64,000 bases of DNA from Opisthocomus hoazin (taxonomy: Eukaryota; Chordata; Aves; Opisthocomiformes; Opisthocomidae). Below, piece after piece: positions 36,772 to 48,055 of the stretch. The notes beneath the pieces were generated by a model. It worked only from the letters and a program-made list of their open reading frames with translations, did not search any database and had not been told where the DNA came from. Made by a program: the position numbers and the translations under genes. Where the stretch lies: contig NC_134414.1 in the NCBI RefSeq assembly GCF_030867145.1, forward strand, positions 77,242,504-77,306,503, in the 5' to 3' direction. How positions within the stretch are numbered: the stretch's first letter is position 1; every line of letters begins with the position of its first letter.

Positions 36772-36871
36772 CGACAAATTCTTATTCATGTAAAGCTTTC
36801 CTGTACTTTTGCATCTGTAGCAGTTAGCAGTCTAGAGCTGCTCTGAAGTTACTCAGTAGAGATTCCCGAGT

Positions 36872-39800
36872 CTAATAGCCGTGTTTCTTGTAATACTGGG
36901 CTCGTGCAGACACGTCATTGGCGTAGTCATCGTGGGTGGTGCCGATGTCCATTCCGTCGTAGGTTTGGACATTGTTAGGCCCAGCATTGTAGGCAGAAAT
37001 CCCACCTGAAATGAAACACCAAAAGAAGTCATAGAATCACAGAATGGTTTGAGTTGGAAGGGACTTTATAGATCATCGAGTTCCAACTCCCCTGCTATCG
37101 GCAGGGACACCTTCCACCAGCCCAGGTTGCTCAAAGCCCTATCCAAGCTTGCCTTGAAGACTTCCAGGGAGAGGGCATCCAGAGCTTCTCTGGGCAACCT
37201 CTTCCAGTGCCTCATCACCCTCATAGTAAAATATTTCTTTCTTATACCTTGTCTAAATCAATCCTCTTTCAATTTCAAGCCATTACCCCTTGTCCTATCA
37301 CTCCAGGCCCTTGTAAAAAATCCCTCTCCAGCTTTCTTGCAGGCAGCCCCTCAGGTGTTGGAAGGCTGCAATAAGGTCTCCCCGCAGCCTTCTCTTCTCC
37401 AGGCTGAACAGCCCCAACTCTCAGCCTTTCCTCATAGGAGAGGTGCTCCAGCTCCCTGATCATCTTTCTGCCGCTCCTCTGGACCCGCTCCAACAGGTCC
37501 TTGTCTTTGCTGTGCTGAGGGCTCCAGATCTGGACGCAGGACTCCAGGTGGGGTCTCAGTAGAGCGGAGCAGAGGGGCAGAATCCCCTCCCTTGCCCCGC
37601 TGGCCACGCTGCTTTTGATGCAGCCCGGGATACAGTTGGCCTTCTGGGCTGCAAGTGCACATTGCTGGGTCAGGTTGAGTTTCTCATCAACCAGCATCCC
37701 AAGTCATACAGACTTAAAAAAACAGGGATCATTCCAGCCCTATATATTCTGCTTTTACTGGTTTTGAAAGCTTTCTCTTATTGGGACCCCTTCTAGCAGG
37801 GGAGAAGGCAGCATTATCGGAGCTTCTCTGACCCCACTGGGGCTCTTCAAACAGCTCACAATTAGTGCTGAATCCAGCAAAACATCAGAAATATACCTGA
37901 GGTTTTGAGCTCACAGATATTTGCAACTTGATGAACTTGTCCCATTTACCTGGTCCAGCACAAGCCCTTTGTTTACACTGGGGCTTGTTCAGAATAGAAT
38001 AAAACAGATCAGGATAGGATAGGATAGGATAGGATAGGATAGGATAGGATAGGATAGGATAGGATAGGATAGGATAGGATAGGATAGGATAGGATAGGAT
38101 AGGATAGGATAGGATCATATCGTGTCCTATCATACCATACCACACCATATCATCTCATGTCAGATCATGCCGTACCACACCATACCACACCATACCACAT
38201 CATATCCAACATCCTTGTAACTCCTCACTCATCCTTGAAAATTACTGCTCTTAAAAGAGAGTTAGAACACTCTCCTAGATTGCATTATTTCTGTCCTGCA
38301 GCTGCGTATGTGCCACTCCATATGGCCTGTTGAAAAGCAGGGGCATCTGAGGTGGCTGTGAAAGGAGCCCGCCGCGGCACCCCAGCAGTCCCAGGGGCTT
38401 GTGGGGTGCAGCCTGCTTTGAGCTTTTCCACTTGTGCAGCACAGTTTTGCAGTTCCCCGAGAGCAAACACCTCGTCTCCTTTGACAGCAGAGATCTGGAG
38501 TGAACTGCTGGCCCCGTTCGAGCAAACCACGGGGCTGCTTGCTAACCGGAATGGCTGTGGGAGACTCCTCGCAGTCAGACAAGGAAAGCTCAGCTCCTCT
38601 ACAGACTGGATTTCAGGTGTATAAACATTTGCCGCATGGTGCTGAAAATTGAGCCAGGCTGCCCTACTAAGCAAAGGCAGGAACAGCACCGAATTGGCAA
38701 AGCTTGTCTTCTGCCGGTGAGAGAAAAGCGGGGTGAAAAGATAAGCGACAGCCTGTTAGGAACGTGGTTTTTGAGGAACACAAGGGCTAATTCAGCATAT
38801 TCTCGTCCTAAAATTTTTCTTCTGTCCTGGACAAAACCTGTGGCCTGTACCTTACCTTTCAGCTGCTGGTCCTTTGTCCAGCTTGGGAACTTTGCCTGGA
38901 TTGTCTTTATCATTGAGACAAGTATGTCTGTGCCCTGGGTAATGTGAGCTTCGCTGTTCCACGCTCCCACAGGTGTATGGGAGTTTTTGTCAACCTAGAA
39001 ATACAAAGCAACAAAAAGAAGTAAAATTTCCCTTCTGCAATGGATGGTACCTTTAGGAGGTTTACTTTTATTTATCTGCTGTATATTTATCAGGTCTTAG
39101 TGGAATATCAGCCAATACCTGCATTAAACCAAAGCCATTTCCGTTGTCGCCCCAGCCGTCCTTCAGTATTGTGCCGGCATGAGATTCCCGGGAGATGATG
39201 CCAGCGATGATGGCTGGTTCGACGCACAGCTTTTTGCCAACTTCCTCAATCAGAGTTTTATATTGAGCCATGGCTTCTAGGTCCCGTTCAGCAATCGTTT
39301 CTGATGCCTTAACTCCTGTAATTCCAATCAAAAGTAAAGATGTTTGCTAATAACCTTTAAAACTCAGCATTGCCTCTCACCTCTCGCCTTCTAGTGCAGG
39401 CAGAAATAGATGACACTTTTCTTTGCCCTGACTGTGGGAGGAGGCAGATGTTCACCGGCAGGGCTCTTGTGCAGGCTCAGCAGCTAGCCTGTGTTCAGCA
39501 CTTTGGAGATGTGAAGGAACCAGGGTAGTTGTGCCGTGGAGAAGCGTGGCAGAAGAGGGATACTCACCGCAGTAGGATAAACCCTCTGGCTTTGCAGTTT
39601 TGCAGGAAGCCCCCGTGGTTTCAATTCCGCTTACACTGCCATAGCAATCCGTGCTGCCCTGGGAGGCACCTGCAGAGGTGACACGGAAGGGCTCAAGCAA
39701 TAAAAGCCTTTTGTGACTGCGAACAAAACCCGAGGGGAGGTTGCACGCCACAGAGGTCGGGCTGCGGGACGCGGGAGCCGCACGGGGCTGCCACTCTCGC

Positions 39801-40058
39801 TCCTTGCGATGGAGAGGAGGCGAGGTCCTGCCCTGCACCCTGCGCCCACCCGTCCATCAGGGCCATCCCTCCTTCCATAAGCCTCACCGGGGGACCCCCA
39901 GCACTCTGCCCTCCAATAGAGTTTAATGGCAGTGGAGATTTTGGGGAGGGGGTTGGGGAACCAGGCGTGTGTCCCCAGGTGCTTGGAGCGCAGCAGGGGG
40001 GGACGCCAGGCTTACCCAGGAGGGCAGCGAGGCCCAGCAGCACGAGCATCGGGTACAT
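36872..40058 (-). CDS. LYG1: Goose-type lysozyme, egg-white-like, catalytically intact
   Basis: In transcript order the exons are 40058-40016, 39669-39568, 39315-39119, 38994-38856 and 37005-36872, all GT-AG, totalling 615 bases (204 residues plus TAG). Residues 1-19 are a signal peptide ([19 protein letters not shown]); the mature 185 residues match goose egg-white lysozyme in length. Motifs are [56 protein letters not shown] and the end [10 protein letters not shown]. The catalytic Glu73, Asp86 and Asp97 of the goose enzyme are all present (precursor Glu92, Asp105, Asp116), as are the four disulphide cysteines. It should be a secreted peptidoglycan muramidase active against bacteria. It is convergent with the LYG2-like gene. 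Intron 4 contains a CR1 end and an AGGAT microsatellite. The symbol is tentative because bird LYG naming varies. Confidence 0.93.
37032..37705 (-). mobile_element. CR1 LINE 3' end, in LYG intron 4
   Basis: Plus-strand start TCATAGAATCACAGAATGG is the reverse complement of the typical CR1 3' terminus. The minus strand continues upstream into the CR1 C-terminal frame ([20 protein letters not shown]). It is 5'-truncated at about 37705 and frames are broken. Its 3' end lies 27 bases from the exon 5 acceptor border at 37005. Confidence 0.93.
38011..38115 (+). repeat. (AGGAT)21 pentanucleotide microsatellite
   Basis: Twenty-one perfect AGGAT units, 105 bases, in intron 4 of the minus-strand LYG gene. 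The long translated frame on the minus strand through it is an artefact of the repeat. Confidence 0.97.
38116..38209 (+). repeat. Degenerate CATAC/CATAT simple repeat next to the AGGAT array
   Basis: Irregular five-base units such as CATAC, CACAC and CATAT follow directly on the perfect array, suggesting an older decayed satellite of the same period. Confidence 0.75.
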
Positions 40059-40855
40059 GGCGTGGTTCTTCCTGCGCACGCAGAACAGCCTGAAAAGCAA
40101 TCAGTCAGCACTGGCACACATGAACACATGAACAAATCCCACTACTTGCTGGAGAAACACAAAGAAACTTTCTGAGCTGACGGGGCATTTCTCTTGGTTA
40201 GATAGACGAAGCGATACACAAACGGAGTCGCGTCTCTTTTTACGAGAGACACCAATGGCAGCTCTCCTGCTGCGGCACAAACCAGCCTGCATCTGCTCAC
40301 AAGAGACTGGTGACCTCTCACTGTTGCTGGTGTTTCAAACCCACAGCTGCTATGACATCTCGGGAGCTTCCACCAAATCTCAAACCCTATACTTGGTTGA
40401 GAAAAAGTAAAATTAGTAATGTTCAGTGCCCTGCACTGCTGCACTGCCACCGTGAATGACCTTATTCCCTGCCCATGTTCTGTATACAAACCACCTTCCC
40501 CACCCCTGGGCAGCTTTGCCTCAGTCTCCTGAGACTTTCTTCATACTCAGAAATAGGTACTTTCAAGATGCAAGCTGTCGAAATCATTGTGTCTGTCTAC
40601 TTCAGGGTGAGTTGTGCTCCGGGAGCACCCATTTCCCCTCACCGGCTGTGAGGGTTGCCTAGGGAGATGGGCTCACGTAGGGATGAAAGACATCTAAATG
40701 TAGGTGAGCTAAATCCAGAACTACAGGACAAATTTTGGTGTCCTTACTCAAGCAGAAATCTCATGCAGTAAAGAAGTGCAGCCCATGGGCTGCTGAGGAG
40801 CTGCTATTGCTGAAGGGAATGAGAAGAGCTCCCGCCCTGAGTGGTGGTGTCTTAC

Positions 40856-40885
40856 CTACTTCTCCGCAGCTCGCCTTCTGGCACA
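40856..40885 (-). other. LYG1: Egg-white-like LYG 5' UTR exon 1 (putative)
   Basis: A consensus donor on the minus strand (AGTAG then GTAAGA; exon ends at 40856) lies about 50 bases downstream of a TATA box. It would splice to the acceptor TTGCTTTTCAG at 40091-40090, 31 bases before the ATG. The start is inferred from TATA spacing. Confidence 0.5.
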
Positions 40886-40906
40886 GGACAGAGGATTGGG
40901 GAAGGG

Positions 40907-40915
40907 TAATTTATA
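40907..40915 (-). promoter_or_regulatory. TATA box of the egg-white-like LYG gene (putative)
   Basis: TATAAATTA on the minus strand, placed correctly for a start near 40880-40885 and the donor at 40855. A TATA promoter suits a strongly, tissue-specifically expressed secreted protein. Confidence 0.55.
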
Positions 40916-40919
40916 GGGA

Positions 40920-42547
40920 AGGCTACCTTCCTTTTGGTGGCGATCCAACACTGTGATGGAATGTATTGAGCTGCATTTTTTTCTCATGTAAATAGAACCT
41001 GTTGCACTCTAGACTTTGGCATGGTGGCAAGTATGTCCTTGGGACTGGCATTTCCCAGATTTCCAAAGGGAGAAAAAAGGACCCTATTTTACTCTGGGCA
41101 TCTCCTCACCTGCATCTGGTATTTCAAACCCTGTTCCTGGAGGGAGCCAAGGTGAGGGCCAAGGCAAAGTCTCAGCACCCAGCTCTTCTGCGGCTGCTTG
41201 CCCCAGTCCCATCCCGGCATCCTGGGCTGTGTCGCTACTGCTCAAGAAAAGAGGCCTGGGACTGACCCTCCATCTGTGGCATGGAGGGGCTTGCAGCCCT
41301 ACTGCCTGGGCTAGCACCCTCCTGAGACACTGGCCACATCTGTGATGGTGGACCATCTGCCCCTGCCTGGGGGTTCCTCCCATGACAGTGTGCTCTGCTG
41401 ACATTGCTTGCCAGCAGGATAGATAACGAAGCCTTGTCATTTCAGCTTTTTGTGTTTTTTGTAACAGCTTCCAACAAGCCTGATGCGTCTCTGAAATGAT
41501 TCAAACAACCCCTTGCCTCAACATTCCTCTCTGCTGTGAGGGGAAGAGTTTTCAGGCACACATCTGCTTGCGAGTAGAGGGACTGCAATGAGCCAGGCGT
41601 CTCCAATCACTGAAGCTGCATTTGCTACCTGGGGACAGACACCAATGCTAAGGATACCGGCGTCACGTTAGTGAGGGGTTATGTGCCTGCGGTTGCTCTA
41701 GTCAGAGGCTCTCGGGGCCCCTTGCCTCCATCCACCAAGCCCCTTGCCTGCCCTCGAGAGACCTCTCCCTCCCTCTGCTCCCCAGCCACGTTTCTGCACA
41801 CTCATCACCCTTTCCCTGACCCCTCATGTGCCAAAAATACCAGAGGTGGGAAAAGTGTCACCCACTGTGGGTGGGGGAGTCTGCTTGGTATCTGTGGAGG
41901 CTGCGGTCAGTCTCCAAAGGGTGCGCAGTGGGCAGATAGCAAAGCACAGGAGGCCTTGTTGGGCACAGCTTGATTAGCAGTGGGACTGACTCGTTCTGCT
42001 GATGCCTTTCTTTGGAAGCCCCCATTTCCTTGAACAGTGTGAAGGCAGTGGGTCTCGTCCCACCTCTGACAGCATCTTCACGAGATGGAGCCGCTGCACG
42101 AGGCTGGCCGTGATGAAAGGAGCAGTCCGCTGCTCCCCCAGGTTTGCCTTCATGAGTTAATACCTTGGCAGAGGAGTGCCTGGTGGACCTGGCATATTTG
42201 CTTGAGACGATCAATGTTTTAACATTATCTCTGGGCAATCTCACGGAAGGAGAAGAAGCTGACAATGAACAGTGGAGTGGGGATTTCCACCCCCTTTTAG
42301 TCGGAGCAAGGCAAATAACACCCAGTCTGTTATTAACCAGTTGCTGTGGTCACGGGATTGGCTGAACCTGTCTCTGCACCCTCTCTCCATCTTCTCCAAG
42401 GACCCCCTCAGGCCCCATGATTTCACCTGTCCCGTGGGCCTCGTGCTCCCGTGGTGGGACAGCAGTGCTGGCTTTCCCAACCGCTCTGCTCTCCTCTGTC
42501 CCTGCAGTTTCTTCTCCCCAGTAGTCTGCAGTCGGAGGAATGAGGTG
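40920..42547. other. Upstream flank of the egg-white-like LYG gene
   Basis: Unique-looking, moderately GC-rich DNA. Short frames on both strands have no recognisable product. Regulatory elements beyond the TATA box were not identified. Confidence 0.4.
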
Positions 42548-42760
42548 GTCCATAAACAACCTTCTTAAAATGTCACATCTTCACCTCTAAGAGCAAAGCC
42601 CAGCTTTGCGGGGAGAAGGGCTACAGATGCCAAAGTGATGCTTAATCTTCTACGTGAGCTGTTTGGGTCCAGGCCCGTTCTGCCTGGGGTGTTGGCATCG
42701 CTGTTTTGCTGACTCTCCCTTGTGCAGCCCTTGAACGACTGACGCCTAAACTGAACCATG
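42548..42760. repeat. Direct duplicate of 50658-50859, copy 1
   Basis: About 210 bases matching 50658-50859 in the same orientation, ending in both at CTGAACCATG. The match ends only some 10 bases from the edge of the inverted repeat at 42770. Possibly an unnamed dispersed repeat. Confidence 0.8.
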
Positions 42761-42769
42761 TCCTTTGTA

Positions 42770-44027
42770 AAATGTTGCCTTCCTATCTCTTGCTCACACG
42801 GCCCCTCTGAACACCCGCAGCATGTCTTTGTGATGAGCAGGTGCAGTACCTTTGCTTTAATGATATAGGTGTTTGAAATCTAACGTGCTACAGAGTGCAC
42901 GCATCCCTTGTCTCTCTGTTCAAAAGGCAATGGGATTATTGCTCGGCTTTGGGGCAAATGAGTTTTCAAAGTCAAGCAGTATGACCCTCTCTGCTAAGAG
43001 CATGCAAGGCACAGATTTTGCTGGTGAAAGAGCACTTCTGCAGTAACCCCTGTGTGTGATAATGGCAGATAATCACTTCAGTCTTGGAGGCAAACTTGGA
43101 GGCATATCATGCAATGCTGTTAACAATTGAAAATGCCTTACTGATTTTAAAAATGTGTGACCTTTTCTCTAGGCTGGCTTTCTACTGCAAACCCATCTGC
43201 ATGGATGCACAAACACAAATAGTCCACTGGTGTCACTGGAAAGACTCCCTTGTCCTGTATTAGCTTACTGAGGCCAGCGAACACCCTTGGCTGGAGCTGA
43301 GTACACGCAGTAGCTCCAGATGGGGCCTCACTAGGACGCAGTAGAGAGGAAGGAGAACCTCCCTCGACCTGCTGGCCACACTCCTTCCAATGCACTCCAG
43401 GATCCCATTGGCCTTCTTGGCAACAAGGGCACACTGCTGGCTCATGGTCAACTTGTCGTGCATCAGCACTGCCAGGTCCCTCTCCACAGAGCTTCTCTCC
43501 AGCAGGTCTTCCCCAAGCCTGTACTGGTGCATGGGGTTGTTTCTCCCCAGGTGCAGGACCCTGCACTTGCCCTTGTTGAACCTCATCAGGTTCCTCTCTG
43601 CCCAACTCTCCAGCCTCTCTAGGTCTCACTGAATGGCAGCACAGCCTTCTGGTGTATCTACCGCTCCTCCCAGTTTTGTATCGTCAACATTCTTGATGAG
43701 AGTACACTCTGTCCCTTCATCCAGGTCATTGATGAAGAAGCTGAACAAGACTGGGACCATCACTGACCCCTGGGGAACCCCACTAGCTACAGGCCTCCAA
43801 CTAGACTCAGCGCCGCTGATGACAACACTCTGAGCTCTGCCATTCAGCCAGTTCTCAGTCCACCTCACTGACCACTCATCCAGCCCACACTTCCTGAGCT
43901 TCCGTAGGAGGATGTTACGGGAGACCGTGTCAAAAGCCTTTCTGAAGTCGACGTAGACAACATCCACTGCTCTCCCCTCATCTACCCACAAGCCAGTCTT
44001 ACCATCGTAGAAAGCTATCAGATTGGT
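42770..44027 (-). repeat. Right arm of inverted repeat flanking the lysozyme pair
   Basis: Reverse complement of 25011-26455. It contains the same CR1-to-flank junction (43288/43289) and the same flank; a gap relative to the left arm lies near 43085. Confidence 0.85.
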
Positions 44028-45040
44028 CAAGCATGATTTCCCCTTGGTGAATCCATGTTGACTACTCCTGATAACCTTCTTTTCCTCCACTTGCTTAATG
44101 ATGACCTGCAGAATGAGCTGCTCCATCATTTTTCCAGGGATGGAGGTGAGGCTGACCGGCCTGTAGTTCCCTGGGTCCTCCTTCTTACACTTTTTGAAGA
44201 CTGGAGTGACACTGGCTTTTCTCCACTCCTTGGGCACCTCTCCTGTCCTCCAGGACCTGACAAAGATGCTGGAGAGTGGCTCAGCAATGACATGTGCCAG
44301 CTCCCTCAGCACTCGTGGGTGCATTCCATCGAGGCCCACGGATTTGTGGGCGTCCAGATTGTTTAAGTGATCTCTCGCATGATCCTTCTCAGCCAAGGGA
44401 AAGCCTTCCCTTCTCTAGGCTTTTTCTCTTACCTCCAGGGCCTGGGATTCCTGAGTGCTGGCCTTAGCACTAAAGACTGAAGTAAACAAGGCATTCAGTA
44501 ACTCTGCCTTCTCTGCATCCTCTGCCACCACGACACCCACGTTGTTCAGCAGCAGCCCCACATTTTCCCTAGTCTTCCATTTACTTCTGATGTACGTGAA
44601 GAAGGCCGCCTTGTTGTCCTCAACATCCCTTGCCAGATTCAATTCCAGGTGGACCTTAGCCTTCCTTGTTGCATCCCTGCATGCTCTGACAACGTTGCTG
44701 TACTCCTCCCAGGTGGACTATCCCTCTTTCCACCTTCCCTAGACCTTTCTCTTCCATCTGAGTTCTGCTAGAAGCTCCTTGCTCATCCATGCGGGTCTCC
44801 TGCCTCCTATGCTCGATTTCTTGCTCAGGGGGATGCACCGATCCTGAGCAGGGAGGAACTGATGTTTAAACAGCGACCAGCTCTCTTGGAACCCCCTACT
44901 TTTAGAGTCCTCACCCATGGAATTCCTCCAAGCAGGTCCTTGAAGAGGCCAATGTTACCTTTCCTGAAGTCCAAGGTTTTGATCCTACTTAGTGCCTTGC
45001 TTCCTCCATGCAGGATCCTGAAGTTCACCATTTCATGGTC
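43289..45040 (-). mobile_element. CR1 LINE fragment with long reverse transcriptase frame
   Basis: Minus-strand CR1. Visible blocks are MNLARDVEDNKAAFF, a frame open for 256 codons at 44396-43626 with [30 protein letters not shown] and [13 protein letters not shown], then VDDTKLGG. A stop at 43626-43628 and a frame change separate the C-terminal piece (43586-43260). SVMVPVLF is shared with the copy at 24977 and unlike the SVLGPVLF of other CR1 copies here. It ends at about 45040 against the ERV-like arm. Confidence 0.92.
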
Positions 45041-45840
45041 ACTGCAGCGATACTACTTGCCATCCTACCAACTGCACCAAATTGTCCCGGATGAGTGGTT
45101 TGGTCACTTGAATGATCATTCAAAGATTCTGTGAGAAAAGATTTTACAGAGAATGTAGAAAATGTGATCGTACAAAGTTCATTGGCACAGTTCACTCTAT
45201 TATTTATTACATGAATGCAATAGAAAACCGACGGAGGTTTTGAGTGGAAAATTATTTATACAGAAGTAAAAGAAAAGTGTATGGAGTAAGGGAGAGCCTC
45301 CCGTTGAGTCACCTGGTTTGCAAAGGACCCCCTTGCTTTCTAAACTTCTGCTCAGAGAGGAGCATGGGTGCGGCTGAATCCAGACCCGGCCTTAGACAGC
45401 AAAGGTTTATGTCTAAGGGATAAGTTTAGTAGCAATTCATGATGAGTTCACAGTTCAGAGAGAGAGAGGATCATGGGAATTCAGTAGCTACTAATCACTG
45501 GTTAAAGTATCATTTACAGAGCTATTAGAAAGAATTTACTATTACAATTGCAGTGATAGGGTATTATTAATCGATTCACACACACCTGCACAATCACAAA
45601 ATTTGGCCCCGAGTTCAGTGCAATGCTCACTTCAAAGCAAATGATTTCTCAACGGGCGAAGGTTGAATCTCAAGGATATCAGCCCAGGTTTATGAGATAC
45701 TCTGAGAAGCATCCCACTGAGAGGCAGTTACTGGGTGCAGCCCACTGTGGACCAGAAGAGCTCAAAGGGCCTTCCCCAGAACCACTGTTTATGGCATCGC
45801 AAGATGGTTGACTCTAGGCACCAGTAATTTTCCATCCTGG

Positions 45841-46209
45841 TCACAATCCACAGGATGCAATCCTGATTTTTAGACAGCAGCTACACAACTCCAGCACTAC
45901 CCAGACTGTCCAGTTCTGGCATTCACCAGGCAGGTGCGACTCCAGGCATAGGGAGTTCCCGGTGCAGTCAGCGAGCGCCTGATCGGCCCAGCTCACTGCT
46001 CTTGGACAAGGACAAGGAGAGAGCTGAGTCGTCCTGCTTCTCTGCTCAGCAGCTAACTGTTCCTGCAGTGCAAGCAAGAATACAGTGTTGGCTGGTTCTG
46101 GGATTGCCGGGCGGGCGGGACGGACTGGCTGCACCACCACAACAGTATTGCTGTTAATAAGGCAAGATAAATCAGGACCAATGTAGCCTAAAAGCAAGTA
46201 AAAGAGCAA
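45841..46209 (-). CDS. Unknown 122-codon frame conserved in both repeat arms
   Basis: I do not recognise the product. The frame runs from MLFYLLLGYIGPDLS through a run of valines, a Pro/Ala-rich stretch (RPARPAIPEPA) and LLALQEQLAAEQRSR to a cysteine-containing end. The right-arm copy (59920-60231) keeps the same frame and most residues, but has TGA where this copy has Leu after TGNS. A pyrimidine-rich tract with AG precedes GPDLS in both copies, so it may be an exon rather than an ATG-initiated gene. It is probably part of the retroelement; it could also be chance. Confidence 0.3.
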   Translation of the reverse strand: MLFYLLLGYIGPDLSCLINSNTVVVVQPVRPARPAIPEPANTVFLLALQEQLAAEQRSRTTQLSPCPCPRAVSWADQALADCTGNSLCLESHLPGECQNWTVWVVLELCSCCLKIRIASCGL

Positions 46210-46944
46210 TGATGTTTATGTCCTTGGGGATGTCCTAATCACATTTCTGAGGCTGTGGCATCAGGGAAGATTTGGGTGGAAAGTTAGGGTGACTGTATGC
46301 TGCTGGACTTTAGAAGCCTTAGAGTTAGGTCTGTAAGGACATGCTGACTTCCAGTCTCCTTTTTGTCCATAGAGACAACCTTCAGCTGAAGCTCCAGAAG
46401 GGATTTCAAAAGGTCCCTTACCTTCCCTATGAGGTGTTACTACGTTACTTCCACACTGTCATCTTAAAAAACGGCTGGGTGACCTGCACTCAACAGAGGG
46501 CAATGGCATGGCAGAAGCGACCTGCCTTCAGCTAAGGTGAGCCATCAACGGGGCTGATCCCAGCCCTCGGCCAGGACTGGCAGCCACACTGCAGGACACA
46601 ACGGCACTCAGCAGGCTCCAGCGGGGAAGGCGGCTTCAGCTGGTATGTCACTGAAGGCTTAGTTGTACATATGGAGCTATTGCCTATCCAAGAGATCTGC
46701 AAGGCATTCTGTAGTCTTAGCTAGTGAATATAGTCTAGTTAGAAAACAGAGAAAAAGTTCTAACAACAAACAGGCATGAGAGGGAAGACCATGCTTGCCT
46801 CTTGTGGTATTTGTAGAGGACCACATCACAGGGGCTTACCACTACAACAGAGAGGCACACTGTATTACAAGATGCAGAAAGCATAAGGATTTTTATTTTG
46901 ATTTCCATCCAACATTTAAAATTGATCTAAAAGATTTAAGGTGG

Positions 46945-48055
46945 CTGTTTACTTTGCCCCTGTATGTTTGAAATTGCTGGACTAGGTTCAACAGATACAA
47001 AGCTTCACCTGTGGGAAGCTTACTGTACATATAGTGACCCTTCTCCCAAGCACGGCTGATCCACGAGGCATTACCCAGCTCCCTTGAATTACCCTATGTA
47101 GTGCAGAGAAGAATTCAAACTGATGACTAGAACTACAAATAATAAAAAATAACCTTTATTCCCATGAAAAATAGGCATCTATGATACACAACTGAGTAAA
47201 ACTGACAACTGTGACCACAAAACCAGTATCACAGCAGCAAGCCAGGGAGCTTCTGTGGAATGTCTGGGGGTACCGACTGGTAGCATACAGCTTCTGTGGC
47301 ACATATGTTCTTCTTTTTGCTGATGGAACACTCAAAAGCTGAGACATTATTACGCAAAAGGATAAAGCAGGCAGACCACTAGCAAACTGTCACCCAGGGA
47401 ACAAGGCAAAGATCAGCTCTGCTTCATCTTGATAGCTGTGGAGCAGATTTGCTGTGTTACAGAAGAGACTAAAAGATTAGCAGCATTAGATGACAGAAGG
47501 TGAAAGGAGAATAAAGCAAATTTAAAAAGAAAAGAAAAGGATAATGGAATACACCAGCCACCAGGCAAAAGAAACCTGAGAGAGAAAAAGCTTCAGCAAT
47601 GAACATGCTACCAGAATATGGAGGCGTGTTGTATGGCAAGAAGCAGAAGCACAAGGCACCTATCAGTCTTGAGGCTCAAAAGATTTTGATGGGACCTGCA
47701 AAAGCAGCCACTGCCTGTTCTTCATGTCAGAATGTACGACTTTGCCAGATTCTTGCTGACAATGATCGAGCACTCTTGTATTAGGAGAAAAAGCAGCAGC
47801 AGCTCAGGTGACACCTTCCGCTTTCCAGAGGGTGAAGGAAGACAAGCAGAGTCTTTTTTCCAATTAGCATATTCCTTAGAATCATTATGAACAAGAAAGT
47901 TGCAGGGTATCAGCTTCTGGAAGAATTTAAGAATCAGTTATTATTGTTTTAGGGGACTATCCTAGCAGAGAAATAGCTCACTGCCATTGAGACTGGCACG
48001 ACGAGCTGGAAGGACATTAAACTTGCAAGTCAGGGAAAAAGATGGGCAGAGGATC
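46945..48055. other. Segment present only in the left repeat arm
   Basis: About 1.1 kb between arm blocks. It is AT-rich and has no recognised repeat. It contains a 61-codon plus-strand frame at 47599-47784 with a CSSCQNVRLC cysteine cluster and no recognised family. It is either an insertion here or a deletion from the right arm. Confidence 0.55.

Noticed and set aside
37885-38148. Minus-strand frame with a regular ILSYP repeat
   Set aside because: It is the translation of the AGGAT microsatellite and not a repeat protein.
38116-38209. CRISPR-like or tandem array
   Set aside because: Units are five-base simple repeats in a vertebrate intron with no spacer structure.
41002-42480. Cluster of 70-118 codon frames upstream of the egg-white-like LYG gene
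   Set aside because: Frames overlap on both strands, lack splice framing, and show no domain or conserved motif.
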